In this document: piece by piece, positions 49,412-58,920 of the stretch
How positions within the stretch are numbered: position 1 is the stretch's first letter
How the letters are laid out: each line of letters begins with the position of its first letter
IMG/VR virus record: IMGVR_UViG_3300033149_006357
Span: 1-64,000 of that record
DNA: 64,000 nt
DNA from: a virus
Reading direction: 5' to 3' (one strand)
The notes under the pieces: generated by a model
Told to the model about the DNA's origin: nothing
What the model saw: only the letters and a program-made list of their open reading frames with translations
The model's database searches: none
Position numbers and translations under genes: made by a program

Positions 49412-49898
49412 CTTCGCTCCTTTCGGCAATAATCCACGCGGCCTTTTCGCCATTCCAATCCGGATCGATCATTATCCCATATACCACACACACCTCCTCG
49501 ATCTTGTACACCACCATAGACAAGTTGCACTTGTCCACGGGCACATACATAAACAGCCTGCCGCCGATTTTCAGTTTTGGGATCACGCTATCGACCGCAT
49601 CGCGCGGATGTACGTCATCCCATAGATCATCCAACAGGAAAGCGTTGTCTATAATCCCGTCCGCAGCGCCCTCTATATTCTTATTGATTATAATATCCAC
49701 CAACGTCGGATGATCGCGCGCAAGCAGCTTGACCTCGCGCGGCAAATCGCCGACAAGCACCGCATACTCGGCGCGAACGTTATGGTTTATAGCGATGTAT
49801 GGCCTATCTGTACGCGCAACCTGCATGCACAAACCCATTTCATCGCCCATAAAGTAGATAAAGTTTTTATCGTGCCAATACCATGTCTCTTTACCCAA
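49374..49898 (-). CDS. hypothetical, methyltransferase-like C-terminal fold (174 aa)
   Basis: TTG at 49898 follows GGAGG at a loose distance and overlaps the previous gene; a later ATG (49850) is the alternative. The segment VIPKLKIGGRLFMYVPVDKC resembles the late strands of SAM methyltransferases, but the GxG SAM-binding start is missing, so it may be inactive or incomplete. It lies inside the glycan cassette. Confidence 0.45.
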   Translation of the reverse strand: MGKETWYWHDKNFIYFMGDEMGLCMQVARTDRPYIAINHNVRAEYAVLVGDLPREVKLLARDHPTLVDIIINKNIEGAADGIIDNAFLLDDLWDDVHPRDAVDSVIPKLKIGGRLFMYVPVDKCNLSMVVYKIEEVCVVYGIMIDPDWNGEKAAWIIAERSEDECHTRIKVQEK

Positions 49899-50943
49899 AG
49901 TACCCTAAACCTCCTAACCTGTAACCGACGACCAGGTTCTCCTCTTCTGCATCGTAGTCGATCCCGTACTGGCTACAATGCTGTCTCAGGCAGAACTCAC
50001 CCATCGTGGCAAGCTCATCGCCGCCAATGCCCCCGCGATTCTCGAGCTCTATCGATACGCGATCCCCGTCTATCTTGCGCACAAACTGCGACCCATCCCC
50101 AAACACCACACCCCTGTGCCTCATGCGTGGCGGAGTATCCCCGGCCTGGCACACGTATGGTTTCTCGAAATCGGCGAGATACAAATCCGTATCCAAAATG
50201 TGAGAGGCCAACAGGCTGTATACGCTGCCCGGGGAAAGCAGGGCATCGGGCGCCACAAGAACCCCCTTGTCGCTGTCGATGGCGCGAATCTCCCTATTAA
50301 CAATACACGGAACGTTCGTGAGAAAGTCATACAGCCCGAACCCATGCATTTTGATCCCGCGATCACCCAGACCCTCTCCGTGATCTGCGACTATGATTAT
50401 CAGCGTGTTCTCCAGATCGATAGTCCACAAGAAATCCTGCATGGCAGAATCCACATATGCGGCCGCAGTGTCATACGACCCGCCAGTATATTCTGTATGC
50501 ATATCGTCCGTATGAACAACCACAAACCACGGGGCACCAGAGAACTTATTGATGATGTTTCCGGCAGCCCCGAATATGTCCATCCCAAGCCAACCCCTGC
50601 AATCGACATATACGTCCACGCCTCTCCTGTACCACCTGCTCAGGTTGGATACAAACCCAGTCCTGTACCCGGCAGTCTTCGCAAGCTGCGACAGCATTTC
50701 CACACCATCCGGAATTCTATAATCTCGAATTTCATACATCATAGAATACAAACCCAATTCATCCGGATGGCATCCACTCAGCATGTGCGTCATCGCAGGG
50801 TCCGTGCAATGGCTGGTCGACCAGTAATTCGTGAACAGTGTGCCGTAATCCTCCGCAAAAGAGCACAAGAACGGCATCTTGCTCGGTCGAACGCGATCCA
50901 GCCGCAAACAATCAACTACAATCAAAAGGGCAGAGCTAAGCAT
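49891..50943 (-). CDS. sulfatase/alkaline-phosphatase superfamily protein (350 aa)
   Basis: The N-terminus (LLIVVDCLRLDRV, with D10 and R14-type ligands) matches the metal motif of sulfatases and phosphoglycerate mutase-like enzymes. The middle has LIIIVADHGEGLGDRG and MHGFGLYDFLTNVP, the second metal site; a C/S-x-P-x-R nucleophile motif is not clearly present (STSHCTDPAMTHMLSG is the likely region). So it could be a sulfatase, a phosphodiesterase or a phosphoethanolamine transferase-like enzyme. Co-located with glycosyltransferases, it may add or remove a charged group on surface glycans. Confidence 0.65.
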   Translation of the reverse strand: MLSSALLIVVDCLRLDRVRPSKMPFLCSFAEDYGTLFTNYWSTSHCTDPAMTHMLSGCHPDELGLYSMMYEIRDYRIPDGVEMLSQLAKTAGYRTGFVSNLSRWYRRGVDVYVDCRGWLGMDIFGAAGNIINKFSGAPWFVVVHTDDMHTEYTGGSYDTAAAYVDSAMQDFLWTIDLENTLIIIVADHGEGLGDRGIKMHGFGLYDFLTNVPCIVNREIRAIDSDKGVLVAPDALLSPGSVYSLLASHILDTDLYLADFEKPYVCQAGDTPPRMRHRGVVFGDGSQFVRKIDGDRVSIELENRGGIGGDELATMGEFCLRQHCSQYGIDYDAEEENLVVGYRLGGLGYFG

Positions 50944-50944
50944 T

Positions 50945-51511
50945 TCATTTCCTTTCTAACAGAAATCTCCATTCCCCACCATGCTGTGGCCACGGCGGGG
51001 GATTGTTATAATCCACATCCTCATACTTTACGATTTTCAAATCGCAAAACAAAAAGTACCTCACCCAGGTCTGTCTGGGCAAGATACTCAAATGTGTCGA
51101 TTCCGAGTACGCGCCTTTCTCAAGTCTCGGCACAACGACGATGCAATACCGCGCCATCTTCCTCCATGCATCCAGCGCCACAACTGGAAACGGGGAATGC
51201 TCAAGCACGTGTCTCGCAAAAACAAGACCGAAATCACCGAATGCCTCGTGCATATCCATACAAACCACGTTCAGTCCGGCGGCAGACGCGTTTTCAAAAT
51301 CTTTCCCAATTGCAGTGCCGGTCCACTCATACCCAAGCACCTCGAATATCGGCTTGCAAAAACCAGACCCACATCCAACGTCCAGAACGGTCCGGCAGTC
51401 CAGATCTGGACACCACTTTTCTATCACGTCCCTTGCTAACCGTGTATGATTTGGATCTTGCGGCTGTGGTTTCGCAAACCCGATCTGCTTATCAACGAGA
51501 TGACTCAACAT
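50945..51511 (-). CDS. SAM-dependent methyltransferase (188 aa)
   Basis: Class I methyltransferase with the SAM site TVLDVGCGSGFCKPIFEVLG, a middle acidic region and LEHSPFPVVALDAWRKMARY. The target is probably a sugar or lipid in the glycan assembly. Sits next to the next methyltransferase, overlapping it by 20 bases. Confidence 0.8.
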   Translation of the reverse strand: MLSHLVDKQIGFAKPQPQDPNHTRLARDVIEKWCPDLDCRTVLDVGCGSGFCKPIFEVLGYEWTGTAIGKDFENASAAGLNVVCMDMHEAFGDFGLVFARHVLEHSPFPVVALDAWRKMARYCIVVVPRLEKGAYSESTHLSILPRQTWVRYFLFCDLKIVKYEDVDYNNPPPWPQHGGEWRFLLERK

Positions 51512-52061
51512 TTTTGACGAGCCTTACACTGATGTCCAACCCGCGCCTGACTACCATGTTATCCAGAACAAAACGCGTTCTGATACCATAGTCAGAGAAC
51601 CTGTCAACAAATGGCTCCCCACCTCTCAGGCAGAAATAATCAAAGCTTTTCTCCGAAAACCAATTTCTGTGTGTCGGGTCGCCAAATGCCCACGGACTCA
51701 AAAAATGCGGCACGCAATGCTCCGCTGCACCACCATTTTTCAGAACCCGCCACGTCTCATTCATAAAGTAGATGAAAGAATCCCTGGAAATGTGCTCAAG
51801 AAACTGGTTCGACTTGATCAAATCCACAGACTCGTCCGGCAACGGAATCCCGAACTCCAGATCGTAATAGATGTCGCAGTGATAATCCGCCGATGGATCC
51901 AGCCCGATCCAAATCTCGCTTTCATGTCCCGTACTTTTCCTGCCCGGGCCTAGCTCAACTACAATCCTATCGAGGCGCTTCCTCGCAACGATATCGTCAA
52001 ATACTCGTTTCAGCGGAAGCTCGCAAGCCACGACATTTGGCAAATTATATGGATAACTCAC
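51492..52061 (-). CDS. SAM-dependent methyltransferase-like protein (189 aa)
   Basis: Class I methyltransferase fold: VVELGPGRKSTG at the SAM site, then IWIGLDPSADYHCDIYYDLE, LPDESVDLIKSNQFLEHISR and ETWRVLKNGGAAEHCVPHFL. This form resembles the methylases of sugar-chain pathways. Overlaps the 50945 gene. Confidence 0.75.
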   Translation of the reverse strand: MSYPYNLPNVVACELPLKRVFDDIVARKRLDRIVVELGPGRKSTGHESEIWIGLDPSADYHCDIYYDLEFGIPLPDESVDLIKSNQFLEHISRDSFIYFMNETWRVLKNGGAAEHCVPHFLSPWAFGDPTHRNWFSEKSFDYFCLRGGEPFVDRFSDYGIRTRFVLDNMVVRRGLDISVRLVKNVESSR

Positions 52062-52366
52062 ATCAATCTCCTTGCCCTCAAAAACAAAAAGCGGTTCGTG
52101 CCAACGATAGCCCCCTCACCAAGAGACACATCCACCTTCACCGGGATAAAGTACACAAATGGATACTCCCTCAGCCTCAACAGGCTTGGCACGCCGCCCC
52201 CTCTGGATAAATGGTACTTGACTACCCGCTCCAATACCCTGTGCATATTCTTATCTGTAACAAAGTTGGCCCCAAATGCGCCCTCCAGCGACTCCTTCTC
52301 AATCCTATCCACAGGTATGCCACACACATTCACATAATTATCCCTGATCCCGCTCGCTATTCTCAT
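52058..52366 (-). CDS. hypothetical protein (102 aa)
   Basis: Start at 52366 behind GAGGAAA. Alpha/beta small protein (MRIASGIRDNYVNVCGIPVD; FVTDKNMHRVLERVVKYHLS; VYFIPVKVDVSLGEGAIVGT). Overlaps the next gene by four bases. Its ending sounds like a partner of the methyltransferase, but no family is recognised. Confidence 0.5.
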   Translation of the reverse strand: MRIASGIRDNYVNVCGIPVDRIEKESLEGAFGANFVTDKNMHRVLERVVKYHLSRGGGVPSLLRLREYPFVYFIPVKVDVSLGEGAIVGTNRFLFLRARRLM

Positions 52367-54356
52367 TTTCCTCTTCCTCATCGCTAAACGGATCGAAATC
52401 GATTCCGTAGATCATCGACCACTTTGCGCGCTCACTCTCCTTCCATGCCTGAATGTACTCGTCATCCTCCTCCAGGCTTTTCGGTGTGCCTTTAAGCATC
52501 CACTCAGTGTACCTTGAATTCCTGGACATTTTCATCGGCGGAAACTCGATGCTTTTCCCATCGTTGCTCGCGTGAACCATGTTGACCCATTTCCACGCCT
52601 TTTCGACATCGCCGTTGGATGCAACATACGCAAGGTACGACACATAGTTTACATATGGTCTGTACGACATATATTTGGCGGACCCAACCATATATGCCGA
52701 AAGCATATCCGTCATCGCCTCCTCGTATTTAAGGATGTTTTTGTCCTTCGTCAAAAACTTTGCGCCTCCTTTTCTCGCCCTTGAATGAATGATCTCATGT
52801 GTTATGACATAACGCGCAAATTCCTTGTTCTTGGACATCATCTTCCTGCCACGTTCTGTAAAAAATACCTTGCCCTCCTCCGGGCTCCAGAACCCAAGCG
52901 ACTTGTCTATCCCTGGATAATTTTTATACACAGAATCCTCCGCTTTGCCAAATCCAACCTTGTTGATCCCGGAAATCCTTGACGAGACGCCAGACAGCGT
53001 ATCATTAAACAGCCCAGAATCGACAGCGTATTCTTTGCTTGTGAACTTTCCCGCCTTATCATGGTACGGATTCGCAAGCTCCACTTCCTCGAGCGATTTG
53101 GCTTTGGCCATCTGCTCTACAAATGACAAGTCCGTATCGCCAAAGCCAGCCAGATCCTTTACGGTATCTTTTATCGCATTGATGATCGCCTTTTTCACGC
53201 TGACGGACACAGCCGTCAGGCCAGCCGCATGCACGGTATCGATAATAAAACGCCTCGACCTTACATCGCCGCGTTCTATTGTTCTCATCCCTGTGAGATC
53301 CGAGTAGCCGCCATGCGCGCCGCCGATCAGATCTGAAATGCGACCGGCGTTCCACCTGACATACGCATACACACCGATCGGCGAGATTCGCTTTCCGGTC
53401 TTCGCCGACAAATCGCGCGCGATCTCTGCCCACGAGGATCCATTCAAATGCTTTTCATCGGCCCACGCATTTGCCTTTCGCCTGTTACCATCGCCCATGT
53501 ACAGCGCTATTCTAGACACTGCATCAGACTGCTTTATATTCGCGGGATGCCGCGGGATCTTCATCTTCGACCCAATCAGCGACTCCGAAAGACCGTTTTC
53601 GAGACCGCTCCCGAATATTCTCGATAGGAACCCCTGTTTTCTAGCTCTCGGCCTGCCACGTACCATTCCATACGCTATAGTGCGCTTCACAAAGTCATCC
53701 TCTCTTTTTGTCCTGCGCTCCCTACGCAACAATCCGGCAACATATGGGTTCAAATGTATTCTCCTGGCACCAGGCTCACGAACAAACACGGCAGAGGACG
53801 AGAAACGGCGCTTGATACCAGATGCCAGCATGTAACTTGTTAAACTCTTATGGACCCTGACAACCGCATTCGGATTTCTAAGACCTTTTGGAACCCTCTT
53901 TGTCACATCCCTGATTACGCTTGCCGCACGACGGCGATCCTCTTTCGTATACCCCACCTCTCCAAGCGCACCCTCTCCAAGCACAACTGCGGCAGATGCA
54001 AGAAACTTTTTACTCTTTAACAGCTTTGCCGATTCCATACCAAGGTGTGTACCAAACGTTTTCCCAATAATGGTCACCGCATGCTTGATATCTGTAAACC
54101 TGCCAGCTATGTCATGGTAAGGATTTGCAAGATCGATAGACATTTCCACGTTGAGATTGACAGGCCCAGACGCGGCGGCGACCGTGGAATACGACATCAA
54201 AATCTCACGGACATCCTGCTCATCGAGGCCATACTTTGGAGCCATCTCAAACATTTTCTTGGCAAGACCCTCGATCACGGTCTCATCTTCTGCGCCCCTG
54301 ATCACATCTGCCAAGACGCCATCATCGTATTCAAGCGTTCTATTGGAGCCTGCCAT
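52338..54356 (-). CDS. two-part metalloprotease-like virion protein (672 aa)
   Basis: Two units, each starting with an NPYHDxxG(R/K)FT motif (78-88 and 429-439). The first unit is homologous to the whole gene at 54416, but at the HELVH position it reads AYGMVR (228-233) and the third-ligand block is ENGLSE rather than EEGFTD, so this copy is catalytically dead. The second unit carries an intact HEIIH (520-524) and EEAMTD (about 543-548), a gluzincin-type zinc protease. The NPYHD motif is common in phage head proteins with attached enzymes. Likely packaged in the virion. Confidence 0.7.
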   Translation of the reverse strand: MAGSNRTLEYDDGVLADVIRGAEDETVIEGLAKKMFEMAPKYGLDEQDVREILMSYSTVAAASGPVNLNVEMSIDLANPYHDIAGRFTDIKHAVTIIGKTFGTHLGMESAKLLKSKKFLASAAVVLGEGALGEVGYTKEDRRRAASVIRDVTKRVPKGLRNPNAVVRVHKSLTSYMLASGIKRRFSSSAVFVREPGARRIHLNPYVAGLLRRERRTKREDDFVKRTIAYGMVRGRPRARKQGFLSRIFGSGLENGLSESLIGSKMKIPRHPANIKQSDAVSRIALYMGDGNRRKANAWADEKHLNGSSWAEIARDLSAKTGKRISPIGVYAYVRWNAGRISDLIGGAHGGYSDLTGMRTIERGDVRSRRFIIDTVHAAGLTAVSVSVKKAIINAIKDTVKDLAGFGDTDLSFVEQMAKAKSLEEVELANPYHDKAGKFTSKEYAVDSGLFNDTLSGVSSRISGINKVGFGKAEDSVYKNYPGIDKSLGFWSPEEGKVFFTERGRKMMSKNKEFARYVITHEIIHSRARKGGAKFLTKDKNILKYEEAMTDMLSAYMVGSAKYMSYRPYVNYVSYLAYVASNGDVEKAWKWVNMVHASNDGKSIEFPPMKMSRNSRYTEWMLKGTPKSLEEDDEYIQAWKESERAKWSMIYGIDFDPFSDEEEENENSERDQG

Positions 54357-54415
54357 AAAAAACCCCGCAAATCAGATTAGCCCGGCCCGAAACCATTCCT
54401 CTGTATAATCGGATA

Positions 54416-55633
54416 TCACCCGCGTATCGCATCCGTGGCATCCGACACGCCATCAGACCCGCCCATCCCTATCTCCTGCGCGGTGGCCAGCACCGCACTT
54501 ATCAGCGCCCGCTTCGCTCTTGCGGCAACGTACACAGACGGTATGCCAGATGCGGCATATGCCCAAAAACGCCCCATGTTTATCTTGCCCTTTTCCCTTG
54601 GAATACCGGTAAGTTTGTTATAGCCGCCATCTGGGCTCCCGATAAGCTTGGCGAGCTTGCCGCGGCCATTTTTAACATAAGCGAAAACATGAAACGGCGA
54701 AACGTTCGTGCCAAGAGCGGCCGATAGATCCCTGGACACATCCATCCACCTGGACCCGGCAAGATGTTTGTCCTCGATCCATTTCATCGCCTTTGTCCTA
54801 CTTCCGCCAACCTTGAGCGCCATCGTCGATACGGCATCTGAATACGCCTTGTAACCAGGAGACCCCCAGCGCGTGTATTTCGACGATATGGTATCTGTAA
54901 ACCCTTCTTCGATCGACATACCAAGTACATACGAAAGCGCCCCCCTGCGCTTCGTGCGCCTTCTGGTGTGAACCAACTCATGGGCAACTGTGTGCTCGGC
55001 CCTCCTGCGCTCCAAATTGGTTTTGTCCTTCTTTCCAAGCAAATGCGAGATAAACGGGCTGATGTGCGCGTTGCGGTTTCCAAGCCTGGTCACAAAACCA
55101 AACGACAATATAGAAGTTGGGGACCCCCTCCCCGACACGACATACGACAGCTCGCCAGGATGGGTACGAACAACGGCTCTTGGATGCCTAAGACGCCCTG
55201 GAATCTTTTTGTAAACACCCTGCACCGACCTCTTTCGCTCCGCGCTGCTGCCAACCGATTGCACATTGCCGGCGACCTGCAAACCGAGCGCAGAATATAG
55301 AGCAGCGCGAAACATCTTGCTTTTCATCAGTTCCGCAGATTCTCTAATCATATTCTTGCCGAATGACACCCCGATGGCCACAACAGCATTTTTTGCATTA
55401 GTAAACCTTCCAAGCTCATCATGATATGGGTTTGCGAGCTTCCTCGTTTGATCCGCATGCACGATATGGCCATCCATATACGCTTCTTCTGCGGCAATAG
55501 AAAGCTGGAAAAGCGCCTCCGATCTGGTAATGCCAGCTTTCTCTGTGGCCTCCATTGCTTTCAAAAAGAAATTGTATACATCTCTTGGGCTTTTCGTTCC
55601 CCTAAGAAAAAGCACAACGTCTTCTCTACTCAT
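54416..55633 (-). CDS. metalloprotease-like virion protein (405 aa)
   Basis: ATG at 55633 behind GGAGGGAAAG. Contains NPYHDELGRFT (68-78), then HELVH (218-222) and EEGFTD (about 237-242): the two metal motifs of a zinc-dependent protease. The rest is helical and basic. Encoded directly after the portal gene, where Mu-like phages carry the gpF minor head protein. It may be a packaged enzyme that acts in assembly or on DNA entry. It is the active homologue of the first unit of 52338. Confidence 0.7.
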   Translation of the reverse strand: MSREDVVLFLRGTKSPRDVYNFFLKAMEATEKAGITRSEALFQLSIAAEEAYMDGHIVHADQTRKLANPYHDELGRFTNAKNAVVAIGVSFGKNMIRESAELMKSKMFRAALYSALGLQVAGNVQSVGSSAERKRSVQGVYKKIPGRLRHPRAVVRTHPGELSYVVSGRGSPTSILSFGFVTRLGNRNAHISPFISHLLGKKDKTNLERRRAEHTVAHELVHTRRRTKRRGALSYVLGMSIEEGFTDTISSKYTRWGSPGYKAYSDAVSTMALKVGGSRTKAMKWIEDKHLAGSRWMDVSRDLSAALGTNVSPFHVFAYVKNGRGKLAKLIGSPDGGYNKLTGIPREKGKINMGRFWAYAASGIPSVYVAARAKRALISAVLATAQEIGMGGSDGVSDATDAIRG

Positions 55634-57326
55634 CTTTCCCTCCAAAATCTATGTAAAACCTTTTTTGGTATGATATCCTTTCTGCCATTTCTGGACTAAG
55701 CACGATCGGAACTCTCGCGCCGGCCGCTATTTTCGATGTAATCGACTCAACTACGCCCTTATCCGACGGCGGCCCAGCAAACTCCGAGATATCCTCTGGC
55801 GATGGCTCATCGAAGCCCTCTTCCTCAGGAGAAAAATCCTCTGCCGCGTCAAGCAGCTCATCCTCTTCGCTGGTATCTTTGACTGGAATGTTGCTGACGC
55901 GGTACACCTCTTTCCAATCGATCTTTGTAAGAGCGCTGGATTTCGGATCGTTCCCGGCAATAGAGATCAGCTTGAACATCCGCTCCTTCTCGTATGGATC
56001 GTACCCCTCCGTGGAGATAATCGCGGGTGGCGCGTTGTTGCCAAAGTTGTATTGCACCAACTGCGGCACAACGTACCGATTGATCTGCGTCAGTAAAGAG
56101 GCCAGTATATGCTCGTTGTGCAACATCGTAACCGCAAGATGTGTGCGTGCGCTCGCATATCCGCCGACAGCGCTCTGCTCAATAGACTGATCCCCGATCA
56201 CAAGAGACCGGACGATAAGCGTCCCGAGTGTCTCGATAGCATCCACAAACTGCGCCGCCCGTTTATCATCCGACAAATACTCAAGCCGCCATGCTTCTTT
56301 CCCGCTATCCGGATCCGTATCGCTTGGCAATGCAATGGCGTTTGACTTTGCGACGTTCGTAGCAACAAGAAATGCGTATTTCATCGTTCCCATCGCCGTG
56401 CCATCCGGCTGCAATATCTGCCCTCTGGATGGTGCGTAGCACACTGTCACCGGAGTGCCAGTACGCTCCAGATATCTCACAAACGCGCGAAGTGCAATAT
56501 CATACCACACCCAGTACGGGTATACAGGCTGTAACGCGCTCTTGCCCCAGATGTTGCGAAACTTTTTATCGTGCGTCAAAATAAGGGCGACATCTCTCGG
56601 AACTCTGATCTCGTCTTTTCCCGTAACCTTCTGCACATACCCGTTGAACTCGCCACGGCTTGTGTATAAAACCCGATCGATGGTGCGCGGGTTGACGGGC
56701 TTGATGCTGCGATACCCTATATATGTTTTTCTTCCGTCGATCCCCCAAAAACGCGCGGGCTGCCTGTCGAACTCCTTTTCGCCAAAATACGCCCCATAAG
56801 CGAGACACTCCATGAAATCATTAGCATGCTGCCGAAACACCCTGCCAACCAATGCTTGAATCGCAACCTTGATCTTCTCGTCCCGACAATCGACATACCA
56901 CGACAATGGATCCCTGAGTGCCGATCGGATCCATGCCTTCTTCATCTCCAGCGCAAAAACAACCTGCCCGCTCTTCAGCATATCATCGATGCGGTCGAAC
57001 GACAGCGCATCCTCTGGACGATACACGCCACCGCTGCCGAAAATAACGCCAAACATATCCTCCTGATCGTCCCCGACTGTGAGGTTCGACATCATCTTCG
57101 GAGCCTTCATCTCTGCCTCGAGCTCCTCCAAAATCGGGATGGCCGCATCACCAACGAGGGACACAAGCTGCCTTGCGATAGGCTTCGGGACAGAAGAGGC
57201 TTTGGATAGTATGCGACGCTCTTCTTTCAATCTCTTCCTGTCCAGGGCCGCACATCTTCTCGAACAATAATATTTACCGCTGCGCACCTTATTATCGCAA
57301 CCAGGACGAGAACAAATCTCAGACAT
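55626..57326 (-). CDS. portal protein, with N-terminal zinc finger (566 aa)
   Basis: Portal of the DUF935/Mu gp29-like kind: helices around LKSGQVVFALEMKKAWIRSA, the wing region (AYGAYFGEKEFDRQPARFWG), the IGYRSIKPVNPRTIDRVLYT block and the clip/crown helices (SAVGGYASARTHLAVTMLHN). The N-terminus has a Cys pattern, C5-x4-C9 with C21-x3-C25, an unusual zinc finger for a portal. Follows the terminase gene, overlapping it by 8 bases. Confidence 0.85.
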   Translation of the reverse strand: MSEICSRPGCDNKVRSGKYYCSRRCAALDRKRLKEERRILSKASSVPKPIARQLVSLVGDAAIPILEELEAEMKAPKMMSNLTVGDDQEDMFGVIFGSGGVYRPEDALSFDRIDDMLKSGQVVFALEMKKAWIRSALRDPLSWYVDCRDEKIKVAIQALVGRVFRQHANDFMECLAYGAYFGEKEFDRQPARFWGIDGRKTYIGYRSIKPVNPRTIDRVLYTSRGEFNGYVQKVTGKDEIRVPRDVALILTHDKKFRNIWGKSALQPVYPYWVWYDIALRAFVRYLERTGTPVTVCYAPSRGQILQPDGTAMGTMKYAFLVATNVAKSNAIALPSDTDPDSGKEAWRLEYLSDDKRAAQFVDAIETLGTLIVRSLVIGDQSIEQSAVGGYASARTHLAVTMLHNEHILASLLTQINRYVVPQLVQYNFGNNAPPAIISTEGYDPYEKERMFKLISIAGNDPKSSALTKIDWKEVYRVSNIPVKDTSEEDELLDAAEDFSPEEEGFDEPSPEDISEFAGPPSDKGVVESITSKIAAGARVPIVLSPEMAERISYQKRFYIDFGGKDE

Positions 57327-58920
57327 CTACCAAATCGACCTCCCTGGTATTCTCCGGCGGTACAAGATCCTCATAAGTGTTGCCGGTATCTCTCATACGC
57401 ACAAACTCGCTCATACTGATACCATCATCAACTACGGCGTCCACTGCGCGGCGACCGGAAAACGAGTTCGTATCCAGTTCCAACACGAACCCGCCATTCT
57501 TGTGAAGCTCCGAATACGCAAGCGCAAACGCGATCACTGGATCGTCATAGTATCCACCGGCGGCCTCTGCCTTTCCATCTCCAATATCCTGAAATGCGAC
57601 AAAGCAGGAATATGTGAACGGATCGCGGATAACTACCTGTTTCCCAGCGATAGCCGTACGCAAGAGGTTAAGCATGCGCATCTTCGATGTTCTGCCCCTC
57701 GCGCCAGCCTTCGTGCGTCGACCAATAACATACGAATCTGGATCCGCAAGTCGCATCGAATGCCTGAAATACACCATATCGCCAGCACCAAACCTCTCTA
57801 TGACCATCGCCCCTGGGTACTTTCTGTGATGCTTCGAGACAACGCCATCTACGTTCACGAGCTTCCCGTCATCCATCGCCATGGTATACCCGGCGACCTG
57901 CTCGACAGGCGTGCTGTTGGAATGCCAGCTCGCTATCTCTACCCCATATTCGTTCAGCGTAATGATCGAGGTGTAATCGCCGCCGCCGCCCTCTGCGACA
58001 TCCACGCCCGTGTAACTCATCTTCGTCGGCCGATCTATGCGCGTGCCCCCAAGCCACAACTCAGGATGCTTTTCCTTTGGCTTATAGCAATCGGCAAGAG
58101 CTTCCTGGTCGAAGAATGGAGAGCCGGATGCAACGAATTCCAGCTCGAACTCCTGCGCGATCTGGTATGGCGTAAGCCCGCTGGTCGCAGTCTTGTACCA
58201 CTCCTCCGAAAGGCCGCAATCTTTCCAGTAGGCCCGAATCGGATGGAAATGATCGTCGATCCCGTGTATCGCCGCCTGCCAGATCCTGAAGAAAAAGTTT
58301 GATGTGCCGTTCGGCGTACTAATGATCAACATCTGCCCTCCATGTGACGCCGCGGGCCGGATAGCCTCCCACGTCTCCTCGCTATTCGGCAAGTGCGCCG
58401 CCTCGTCCAACACAACAAGCGTCGCGCTGTAACTCGCGCCGCTTCTTCCCGTCGTCGTAAGAGAGTCAATCGAACTCTCTTTAACGATGATGGTATTTCC
58501 GTCCACCTTCCTGAAAATGACGCTGAAACGCGTCTGGGAGTTGGTCCCGATATCCGGCCTTAGAAATGACGGAAGGTGGTTATACATAAACTTTACATAG
58601 CCAAGCAGCCGGATCGCCTTTTTCTCTTTCTCGGAAAGGAAAAGAACCTCAACGTCCGGATGGAACAATATCTTCCACAAGCAGTATCCGGCGGCGGCCC
58701 AGCTACACCCTATCTGGCGGGTTTTGTTGACGATGATATCCTCGCCGGCCTGCAGCCTTTCCCACAACTCGATCTGGTATGGATATGGCGGGTCTTTCTT
58801 CCACGAAATAGCACCGCGAGATGTATGCTTGATCCACCCATAGTTCTCAAGAAAATATCTCGCGCTTTTGGCGCACTTGACAAACTCTTCTTTTTGTTTC
58901 GCGTTAAGCGGCCTGTTCAT
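57319..58920 (-). CDS. terminase large subunit (533 aa)
   Basis: DNA-packaging ATPase-nuclease. The Walker A-like site is VNKTRQIGCSW (64-74) and Walker B is VVLDEAAH (169-176). The C-terminal RNase H-like nuclease includes SYTGVDVAEGGGGDYTS and the late acidic YYDDPVIAFALAY. It translocates DNA into the prohead through the portal and cuts it. The small subunit is probably the gene at 58904. Confidence 0.95.
   Translation of the reverse strand: MNRPLNAKQKEEFVKCAKSARYFLENYGWIKHTSRGAISWKKDPPYPYQIELWERLQAGEDIIVNKTRQIGCSWAAAGYCLWKILFHPDVEVLFLSEKEKKAIRLLGYVKFMYNHLPSFLRPDIGTNSQTRFSVIFRKVDGNTIIVKESSIDSLTTTGRSGASYSATLVVLDEAAHLPNSEETWEAIRPAASHGGQMLIISTPNGTSNFFFRIWQAAIHGIDDHFHPIRAYWKDCGLSEEWYKTATSGLTPYQIAQEFELEFVASGSPFFDQEALADCYKPKEKHPELWLGGTRIDRPTKMSYTGVDVAEGGGGDYTSIITLNEYGVEIASWHSNSTPVEQVAGYTMAMDDGKLVNVDGVVSKHHRKYPGAMVIERFGAGDMVYFRHSMRLADPDSYVIGRRTKAGARGRTSKMRMLNLLRTAIAGKQVVIRDPFTYSCFVAFQDIGDGKAEAAGGYYDDPVIAFALAYSELHKNGGFVLELDTNSFSGRRAVDAVVDDGISMSEFVRMRDTGNTYEDLVPPENTREVDLVDV

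Noticed and set aside
49978-51591. Rightward 537-residue ORF
   Set aside because: Runs opposite two well-supported genes (sulfatase-like and methyltransferase), has no ribosome binding site and a His/Arg/Pro-rich, non-protein-like sequence.
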